Below the pieces are notes generated by a model that ran no database searches, had not been told where the DNA came from, and worked only from the letters and a program-made list of their open reading frames with translations. This document shows positions 56,671-64,000 of a stretch of 64,000 nt of DNA, piece after piece. Position numbers and translations under genes: made by a program. This stretch comes from Pseudomonas sp. SCA2728.1_7. GTDB taxonomy: Bacteria > Pseudomonadota > Gammaproteobacteria > Pseudomonadales > Pseudomonadaceae. The DNA is taken from contig NZ_CP073104.1 of NCBI RefSeq assembly GCF_018138145.1, positions 4,593,001 through 4,657,000 on the forward strand. Direction: 5' to 3'. The first letter of the stretch is position 1, and the number at the start of each line of letters is the position of its first letter.

Positions 56671-57408
56671 ATGCCGCGTTTGCATCGAGCCTTTGCTTTG
56701 ACCGGATTGCTCTTGCTGGCCCCGACCGCCGCAGCGGACAAGCTGCGGCTGGTGTTTGATATCTGGCCACCCTTTACCGACGACACGCTGGTCAACGGCG
56801 GCTTGGCCACCGACATCGTCAGCACTGCGCTGGCCCGGGCCGGTTATGCCAGCGGTTACGAACAGGTGCCGTGGGCGCGGGCGCTGCTTGGCGTTGGCGA
56901 GGGCCGCTACGATGTATTGGTCAACGCTTGGTACAACGACGAACGGACCAAGCTCGGCCAGTTTTCCGGTGAATACCTGCTCAATCGCATCCGCTTTCTC
57001 AAGCGCAAAGACACGCCGCTCGAGTATTCAAATCTGCAGCAACTGCACACCTATCCGATCGCTGTGGTGCGCGGTTACGCCTATTCGGCGCCGTTCGATG
57101 CCGACACGGCGTTGCAGAAAGTCCCTGTGCATAACTTCGCCATGGCCGTGCGCATGCTCGCAGCGGATCGGGTCAAGCTGACGCTGGAAGATGAGTATGT
57201 GGCCAAGTATTACCTGGCGCGGGAATCCGCCAAGGTGCGCAATTCGGTGGAGTTTTTACCCAAGCCGTTGAGTGAGAACAGCCTGCACATTCTGGTGAGC
57301 CTGAAGAATCCGCAGCATGAGCAGATTGTTGCGGGGTTTGATAAGGCGATTGCGGCGATGAAGGCGGATGGGAGTTATGACAAGTTGTTGAGGCAGCATG
57401 GGATGTGA
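56671..57408 (+). CDS. Periplasmic solute-binding protein (SBP family 3), second copy
   Basis: A 245-residue protein with signal peptide MPRLHRAFALTGLLLLAPTA (cleaved near AAADKL) and the binding-fold start LRLVFDIWPPFTDDTLVNGG. EDEYVAKYYLARESAKV and GFDKAIAAMKADGSYDKLLR close the domain. It is related in plan to the protein at 26024-26836. Again no transporter gene is adjacent, so it may be an orphan or feed a distant permease. The ligand is unknown. Confidence 0.82.
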   Translation: MPRLHRAFALTGLLLLAPTAAADKLRLVFDIWPPFTDDTLVNGGLATDIVSTALARAGYASGYEQVPWARALLGVGEGRYDVLVNAWYNDERTKLGQFSGEYLLNRIRFLKRKDTPLEYSNLQQLHTYPIAVVRGYAYSAPFDADTALQKVPVHNFAMAVRMLAADRVKLTLEDEYVAKYYLARESAKVRNSVEFLPKPLSENSLHILVSLKNPQHEQIVAGFDKAIAAMKADGSYDKLLRQHGM

Positions 57409-57445
57409 GTTTCTGATCCCAGAGTTGTGTTGTTGCTGATGGCCT

Positions 57446-57514
57446 CTTCGCGAGCAGGCTCGCTCCCACAATTTGGAATGCGGTGCCCCTGTGGGAGCGA
57501 GCCTGCTCGCGAAG
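57446..57514. repeat. REPIN, type 2 (short spacer)
   Basis: TTCGCGAGCAGGCTCGCTCC and its inverted copy surround a TTTGGAATGCGGTGCCCC spacer, between the convergent solute-binding and yccS genes. Confidence 0.9.
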
Positions 57515-57522
57515 GCATCCTG

Positions 57523-59715
57523 TCAGCCAGCACTAACCTCACTGGTGTCCTTGATAAGATGCGCCGCCAACGTCCGCAACGGCCCCAACTGCCGGCAAAT
57601 CAACGCGAGTTGCGTCTGCACCAACCGCTGCCCTTCATCGATCTCATCAGCCATCTGCTCCAGCTCATTGGCCAGCGCTTCTTCTTCATCACTCTGAATC
57701 GCCACCGGCTGCTTGTTCGCCAGCCCTTGGGCGATTTCATCGATGCTCGTTGCCAGTTTCACCCCGGCGCCATCAATCAAATGCTCACGCACATCCGCCG
57801 GCAACTGCGTCTCGCGATGCGCGCCGAGCCCTGACAGATAACTCAACAAGGTGTGCGACAACACCAGAAAGCGGAAACCGACATCCGCTTCCTTGCGGAA
57901 ATGCCCCGGCTCCATGAGCATGTTCGCCAGCGTCGTCGACAGCGCCGCATCGGCGTTGTGCGCATTGCGCCGTGCCAGACGATAGGCGAGGTCGTCGCTC
58001 TTGCCAGCGGCGTATTGCTGCATGATCTGGCGCAGGTAGATGCTGTTGCAGGTCAGGGTGTTGGCCAGCACTTTGTTCAGGCGTCGACCCTGCCAGTCCG
58101 GCAGGAACAGGAACACCGTCAGGCCAGCAATCAGGCTGCCCAGCAGCGTATCGAACAGGCGTGGCAGGAACAGCCCGTAGCCGTCGCCGACCTGGTTGAA
58201 GCAGAACAGCACCATGATGGTGATCGCCGCCGTCGCCAGGGTGTAGCGGGTGGTGCGGTTGGTAAAGAACACCACGCCGGCGGCGATGGCGAAACACGAC
58301 TGCACCAACGGGCTCGGGAACAGATCGAACAGCGCCCACGCCACGGTCAGGCCGATGGCGGTGCCGAAAATTCGCTGACCGAGTTTGCGCCGGGTCGCGC
58401 CGTAGTTTGGCTGGCAGACGAACAGGGTGGTGAGGATGATCCAGTAACCCTGCGACGGGTGAATCAAATGCACCATGCCGTAGCCGATACTCAGCGCCAG
58501 TGGCAGGCGCAGGGCATGACGGAACAACAAAGAGGTCGGCGTCAGCTGCGTGCGCAGGCGAATCCACACATCCTTGAGATTGCGCGGCGAGCGGTCGAGC
58601 AGGCTGCTGTCGGTCGCATCGGCCAAGGCGTCGGGGTTGCTCGCGTCGCTGAGCAAGCGGTCGAGGGTGCCAAGGTTCGCTGCCAAGGCACGTAGCGAGC
58701 GCAGCAATCCGCGCCACGCCGGGTTGCTCTGGATGCGCAAATGTTCGAGGGAGGCGTCGAGGTCGCTCAGGGCTTCGGCGAAACTCGCGTCATAAATAAA
58801 TGGCTGGCGCATCTGGATCGATTCGGCCAGCGCGCGGCAGGCCTTGCCTTGCTGGCGCAACAGGCGCTGGCAGCGGAACAGCACGTCACTGTGGAAGAAC
58901 GCTTCGGCCAGCGCGTTGTACGGATAGTGCGAAGAACTGGCGCGTTCGTGGATGTCCTGAGCGAGGAAGTACAGCTTCAGGTAACGGCTGACTTTCGAGC
59001 CGGGGCGGCCATTGCCGACGCGGTGCAGGATGATTTCCTTGGCACTGTTCAGCGCCGCCACCACGCGGCCGTTTTGCTGGGCCAGTTCCAGGCGCCGGGC
59101 TTCGACGTCCATCTGCCGGATCGGCTCGAACAGCGAGGATTTCAGCTTCAGGTAAAACCCCAGTTCGCGGAACAGCCGCGCCAGGCTCTGCTGCACCGGC
59201 TGGTTGGAAAACAGCGCCTGCCACACCACCGAGAGCAAGCCGTACCACGCCGCACCGGCGACCAGCAGCATCGGTTCGTGCCAGAAATCGGTGACCGCAC
59301 CGCCGCGCTGATCAACGCCGATCATCGTGTACACCGACAGAATCAACGTCGCCGAAGCAATCGCCCCATAACGCTCGCCGAGGGCGCCGAGCATGGTCAG
59401 GCCGAAACTGGCCAGCGCCAAAGCAATGGCAAACACGATGGGGTAGGGGAAGAGCAATTCCACCGACAGCGCGGCGATGCTGAAACAGACCAGCGTCACC
59501 GCGAGTGCATTGAGGCGGCCCTGCCAACTGTCGTCGGTCTCGGCCAGGGCGCTGGCGATAATCCCCAGGAACAACGGGATCAGCAGGCCCATTTCATCCT
59601 GATACCAACACAGCGCCATGCTGCCGGTCAGGGCGATGAACACCCGCACGCTGTAGCTGAATTTATCCAGCGCCCACAGGCGCCGCAAAGACTGACGAAA
59701 CGAGGTCGAGGACAT
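57523..59715 (-). CDS. yccS: YccS-family FUSC inner-membrane protein
   Basis: A 730-residue integral membrane protein with two membrane blocks of about six helices each: residues 20-160 (FIALTGSMALCWYQDEMGLL; GIIASALAETDDSW), and about 395-530 (YGMVHLIHPSQGYWIILTTL; PNYGATRRKLGQRIFGTAIG; FFTNRTTRYTLATAAITIMV). Soluble helical regions lie between and after them. This is the plan of the YccS/YhfK group of the FUSC superfamily, thought to be exporters of aromatic acids. No membrane-fusion partner is adjacent. Function is unproven. Confidence 0.87.
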   Translation of the reverse strand: MSSTSFRQSLRRLWALDKFSYSVRVFIALTGSMALCWYQDEMGLLIPLFLGIIASALAETDDSWQGRLNALAVTLVCFSIAALSVELLFPYPIVFAIALALASFGLTMLGALGERYGAIASATLILSVYTMIGVDQRGGAVTDFWHEPMLLVAGAAWYGLLSVVWQALFSNQPVQQSLARLFRELGFYLKLKSSLFEPIRQMDVEARRLELAQQNGRVVAALNSAKEIILHRVGNGRPGSKVSRYLKLYFLAQDIHERASSSHYPYNALAEAFFHSDVLFRCQRLLRQQGKACRALAESIQMRQPFIYDASFAEALSDLDASLEHLRIQSNPAWRGLLRSLRALAANLGTLDRLLSDASNPDALADATDSSLLDRSPRNLKDVWIRLRTQLTPTSLLFRHALRLPLALSIGYGMVHLIHPSQGYWIILTTLFVCQPNYGATRRKLGQRIFGTAIGLTVAWALFDLFPSPLVQSCFAIAAGVVFFTNRTTRYTLATAAITIMVLFCFNQVGDGYGLFLPRLFDTLLGSLIAGLTVFLFLPDWQGRRLNKVLANTLTCNSIYLRQIMQQYAAGKSDDLAYRLARRNAHNADAALSTTLANMLMEPGHFRKEADVGFRFLVLSHTLLSYLSGLGAHRETQLPADVREHLIDGAGVKLATSIDEIAQGLANKQPVAIQSDEEEALANELEQMADEIDEGQRLVQTQLALICRQLGPLRTLAAHLIKDTSEVSAG

Positions 59716-59832
59716 GAAGTGCGAAGGCCTTCCGAGGCGATGCCGCTAAATTGAGCCAGTAATGACGCCGACGCAATGGCGCCGATCACATCTGACAGCA
59801 AAAAGTGTTCCTTACTGCATCACACATAACAA

Positions 59833-59924
59833 CTGTAGGAGTGAGCCTGCTCGCGATAGCGGCCTGTCAGCCAATAAATTCGGTGACAGACACACCGCTA
59901 TCGCGAGCAGGCTCACTCCTACAG
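59833..59924. repeat. REPIN, type 1 (long spacer)
   Basis: CTGTAGGAGTGAGCCTGCTC and its inverted copy surround a spacer with GGCCTGTCAGCC and GGTGACAGACAC. It lies downstream of the YhiN-type gene and upstream of yccS. Confidence 0.9.
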
Positions 59925-59945
59925 AATTTTGTATTTGGCTCTGAG

Positions 59946-61124
59946 TTAGGCGTACTGCGCGGCAGCGTAGCCCGAGGCCCAGGCCCACTGGAAGTTGAAA
60001 CCGCCCAAGTGGCCAGTGACGTCGAGCACTTCACCGATGAAGTACAGGCCGGGGCTTTTCAGCGATTCCATGGTCTTGGAGGAAACTTCGCGAGTGTCGA
60101 CGCCACCCAGTGTGACCTCGGCCGTGCGATAACCTTCAGTCCCCGCCGGCACGACTTTCCAGCTGCCCAGCTTCTCGGCGATTTCCGCCAGCTCAGCGTG
60201 GGTGTATTGCTTCATCGGTTTGGACACGAACCAGTTGTCCGCCAGCAAATTGGCCATCTTCTTGGTGAAGATTTCACCGAGCAGGGTTTTCAACTCGCTG
60301 TTCGGGCGCTCGGCCACTTGCTCTTGCAACCAGCTCGCCGCGTCATGATCCGGCAGCAGGTTGATCTCCACTGTATCGCCGGATTCCCAGAACGACGAAA
60401 TCTGCAAAATCGCCGGGCCGCTAAGGCCACGGTGAGTGAACAGAATGTTCTCGCGAAAGCTCTGGTCGTTGCAGCTGACCAGACAATCCACTGAGGTCCC
60501 GGACAACTCGGTGCAGAGTTCCTTGAGCTGATCGGTGATGGTGAACGGCACCAGCCCGGCGCGAGTCGGCAGCAGCTCGTGGCCGAACTGCTTGGCAACC
60601 TGATAACCGAACCCGGTGGCGCCCAACGTCGGGATCGACAGACCACCAGTGGCGATCACCAGCGACTGGCATTGAACCTGACCGAGGGTGGTGTCGAGCA
60701 GGTAACCGCTTTCGACCTTCTCGATCGTCTGGATCGACGTGTCCAGATGCAGCTCGACGCCGGCCTGATCGCACTCGGTGAGGAGCATTTCGAGGATGTC
60801 GCTGGATTTGTTATCGCAGAACAACTGGCCGAGTTTCTTCTCGTGGTAGGGCACGGCGTGTTTGCCGACCATGCCGATGAAATCCCACTGCGAGTAACGC
60901 GCCAGCGCGGATTTGCAGAAATGCGGGTTCTGCGAGAGAAAATTGCTCGGCTCGGTGTACATGTTGGTGAAATTGCAGCGGCCACCGCCCGACATCAGGA
61001 TTTTCTTGCCGGCCTTGTTCGCGTGGTCGAGCAGCAATACCTGACGCCCACGCCCGGCGGCGGTCAGTGCACACATCAACCCAGCGGCGCCAGCGCCAAT
61101 GATCACGACTTCGGTAGAGCGCAA
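59946..61124 (-). CDS. YhiN/HI0933-family flavoprotein
   Basis: A 392-residue NAD(P)/FAD-dependent oxidoreductase. The FAD dinucleotide fold is EVVIIGAGAAGLMCALTAAG. The family-specific KAGKKILMSGGGRCNFTNMY follows, then LVIATGGLSIPTLGATGFGY. The C-terminal GEVLDVTGHLGGFNFQWAWA is also typical. Function is unknown. The start is inferred as TTG 61124, with GAGGA eight bases upstream. The open frame further back runs into a REPIN. Confidence 0.88.
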   Translation of the reverse strand: MRSTEVVIIGAGAAGLMCALTAAGRGRQVLLLDHANKAGKKILMSGGGRCNFTNMYTEPSNFLSQNPHFCKSALARYSQWDFIGMVGKHAVPYHEKKLGQLFCDNKSSDILEMLLTECDQAGVELHLDTSIQTIEKVESGYLLDTTLGQVQCQSLVIATGGLSIPTLGATGFGYQVAKQFGHELLPTRAGLVPFTITDQLKELCTELSGTSVDCLVSCNDQSFRENILFTHRGLSGPAILQISSFWESGDTVEINLLPDHDAASWLQEQVAERPNSELKTLLGEIFTKKMANLLADNWFVSKPMKQYTHAELAEIAEKLGSWKVVPAGTEGYRTAEVTLGGVDTREVSSKTMESLKSPGLYFIGEVLDVTGHLGGFNFQWAWASGYAAAQYA

Positions 61125-61159
61125 AACGGTGTCCTCTGAAATGTCACCACAAAACGAAC

Positions 61160-61252
61160 TGTAGGAGTGAGCCTGCTCGCGATGGCGGTGTGTCATTCAA
61201 CATAGAGGTTGGCTGACAGATTGCTATCGCGAGCAGGCTCACTCCTACAGGG
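61160..61252. repeat. REPIN, type 1 (long spacer)
   Basis: CTGTAGGAGTGAGCCTGCTC and its inverted copy surround a spacer of about 45 nt, between dbpA and the YhiN-type gene. Confidence 0.9.
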
Positions 61253-61266
61253 GAGTTACGTTGTTC

Positions 61267-62652
<1,386 letters not shown>

Positions 62653-62732
62653 GGGACTGGCCTGCAAAACAAAATGTCGCGCAGTGTAGCAGCCCCGTGC
62701 CACTTTCTTCGAAAGTTCTGGACGAACAGTGG

Positions 62733-64000
62733 TTAATGTTCGATGTGTTCTTCCGGGCGTTTGGCACGCCGACCGTCTTGTTTCGACAGTTGCGAGAAGA
62801 TCGTCGCAGCGAGCATCGCCATGATGCCGACGGTGACGAAGGTCAGCTGGAACGCGCCGAGTACGGTTTCCACGCCATCGTTACCGATCTCTGCGGTAAA
62901 CCCGCCAAGCAACGCACCGGCGCAGGCAACGCCCAGACTCAATGACAACTGCGCCACCACCGAGAGCAAGCTGTTGCCACTGCTGGCGCTCGCATCGTCG
63001 AGGTCGATCAGCGTTACGGTGTTCATCGCGGTGAATTGCAGCGAGTTGATCGCCCCTAGCACTGCCAGCAGACACAGCAGTAGCCAGTACGGCGTCTGCT
63101 CGCTGACCAGGCCCATGCTCGCCAACATAATCCCCAGCGCCAGCGTGTTGCCGGTCAGCACGATGCGATAACCGAGCCGCTCAATCAGCGGCCGTGCCAC
63201 CCACTTGGCAATCATCGCCGCAGCAGCCAGTGGCAGCATGCTCATCCCCGCTTGCGACGGTGAATAACCCAGCGCCACCTGCAGCAGCAACGGCACCAGA
63301 AACGGCAGAGCACCGCTGCCCAAACGCGCGAAGAGGTTGCCGAGAATTCCGACGGCAAAGGTGCGGGTCTTGAACAGCGACGGTGCGAACAACGGGTTTT
63401 CGATGTGCCCGGCGCGCAACCAGTACGCCGCCAGACAAGCCATGCCACCGAACAGCAGCAACATTACCCGCAGGTGCGGCAGGTGCAATTCGCCGAGGCC
63501 TTCCATGGCGATGGTGATCAGGATCATTGCCGCGCCGAACAGCAGGAAACCCAGACTATCGAAACGTGTGCGCTCGGTGCCGCGCAGGTCGGGAATGAAT
63601 TTCCACACCGCGTAGCAACCGATCACGCCGACCGGCAGGTTGATCAGGAAGATCCAGTGCCACGTCAGGTATTCGACCATCCAGCCGCCCATGGTCGGGC
63701 CGATCAACGGGCCGAGCAGGCCGGGGATGGTGATGAAGCCCATGATCCGCACCAGTTCCGATCGCGGATAGGCGCGCAGGACCACCAGCCGTCCGACCGG
63801 CAGCATCAGTGCACCGCCCAGGCCCTGAATGACGCGGGCGCCGACCAGCATGCTCAGACTGCTCGACAGTGCACAAAGCAATGAGCCGAAGCTGAACAGC
63901 AGGATCGCGCCGAAGAAGATTTTCTTGGTGCCGAAACGGTCGGCGATCCAGCCTGAGGCGGGGATCAGCAGCGCCACGGTGAGCATGTAAGAGATGACCA
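62733..64000 (-). CDS. DHA2-type MFS multidrug transporter (EmrB/QacA family), N-terminus off the window
   Basis: The frame is open to the window edge (422 codons seen) and continues past 64000: the codons before MLTVALLIPASGWIADRFG read WVISY, the family sequence of the first membrane helix pair. The DHA2 signature GARVIQGLGGALMLPVGRL and GPTMGGWMVEYLTWHWIFL are present. It is a proton-driven drug exporter of the 14-helix family. No membrane-fusion partner is seen in the window. Substrate is unknown. Confidence 0.88.
   Translation of the reverse strand, partial: VISYMLTVALLIPASGWIADRFGTKKIFFGAILLFSFGSLLCALSSSLSMLVGARVIQGLGGALMLPVGRLVVLRAYPRSELVRIMGFITIPGLLGPLIGPTMGGWMVEYLTWHWIFLINLPVGVIGCYAVWKFIPDLRGTERTRFDSLGFLLFGAAMILITIAMEGLGELHLPHLRVMLLLFGGMACLAAYWLRAGHIENPLFAPSLFKTRTFAVGILGNLFARLGSGALPFLVPLLLQVALGYSPSQAGMSMLPLAAAAMIAKWVARPLIERLGYRIVLTGNTLALGIMLASMGLVSEQTPYWLLLCLLAVLGAINSLQFTAMNTVTLIDLDDASASSGNSLLSVVAQLSLSLGVACAGALLGGFTAEIGNDGVETVLGAFQLTFVTVGIMAMLAATIFSQLSKQDGRRAKRPEEHIEH

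Noticed and set aside
61125..61196. Extended N-terminus of the YhiN-type flavoprotein (24 extra codons)
   Set aside because: These codons fall partly within a REPIN and precede the GAGGA site; TTG 61124 directly starts the FAD fold.

Overview
The window is about 64 kb of chromosome from a Pseudomonas of the P. fluorescens group. This is inferred from four things: GC-rich coding sequence; the local order pilJ-chpA-chpC, mdcABCDEGH-madLM-mdcR and tkt-epd-pgk-fba; the SAH riboswitch before ahcY; and the dense REP/REPIN repeats (17 pairs or remnants of three sequence types) plus five copies of a larger palindromic element. No rRNA, tRNA, CRISPR array, prophage or insertion sequence was found. Nearly all of it reads as core genome.

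Layout. 1-6430: end of the type IV pilus chemosensory cluster (pilJ tail, the very large hybrid kinase chpA, the CheW-like chpC). 6431-7301: a REPIN, then a long conserved leader and a DUF6124-family gene (copy A). 7623-14869: a tightly overlapping malonate decarboxylase operon with its MadLM transporter, followed by the convergent LysR gene mdcR. 16287-19314: trhA (hemolysin III family), rsmE, bioA. 19538-23656: secreted FAD oxidoreductase with an AlgP-like tail, a tiny lipoprotein, a B-lectin protein, cytochrome b561 and YceI. 23915-29418 (minus): rhlE, a solute-binding protein, metF and ahcY, with a promoter and an SAH riboswitch before ahcY. 29740-39656: thioesterase, FNT channel, Na+/H+ antiporter, MFS and EamA transporters, MAPEG protein, mltA, a cytochrome c'-like lipoprotein, a DUF1090 protein and ligB. 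39918-42122 (minus): an ArsR-methyltransferase fusion and metK. 42393-48745: tkt, epd, pgk, two small lipoproteins and fba.

48800-50955 is the most clearly accessory segment. It holds a complete hipB-hipA pair facing a second hipB whose hipA partner is cut off after 71 codons. Near-identical terminator stem-loops flank the segment on both sides. Just beyond it lies a second DUF6124 gene (copy B, minus strand) with the same kind of long leader as copy A. 51805-64000: PL7 alginate lyase, a REC-PAS-GGDEF-EAL protein, a YgjP-like metalloprotein, a small winged-helix protein, ElaA, another solute-binding protein, YccS, a YhiN-type flavoprotein, dbpA and a truncated DHA2 multidrug transporter.

Functional links. 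ahcY, metF, metK and the ArsR-methyltransferase form the S-adenosylmethionine recycling set, apparently controlled in two ways: a riboswitch for ahcY-metF and a 22-bp palindrome for arsR-metK. tkt-epd-pgk-fba is the pentose phosphate, pyridoxal precursor and lower glycolysis group. The strongest candidate for something undescribed is the pair of DUF6124 leaders. Two loci 44 kb apart share a roughly 300-nt structured leader in which one central element can pair with either of two flanking elements. All three elements change together between the copies, and in each copy the Shine-Dalgarno sequence lies in a hairpin whose sequence differs but whose pairing is kept.
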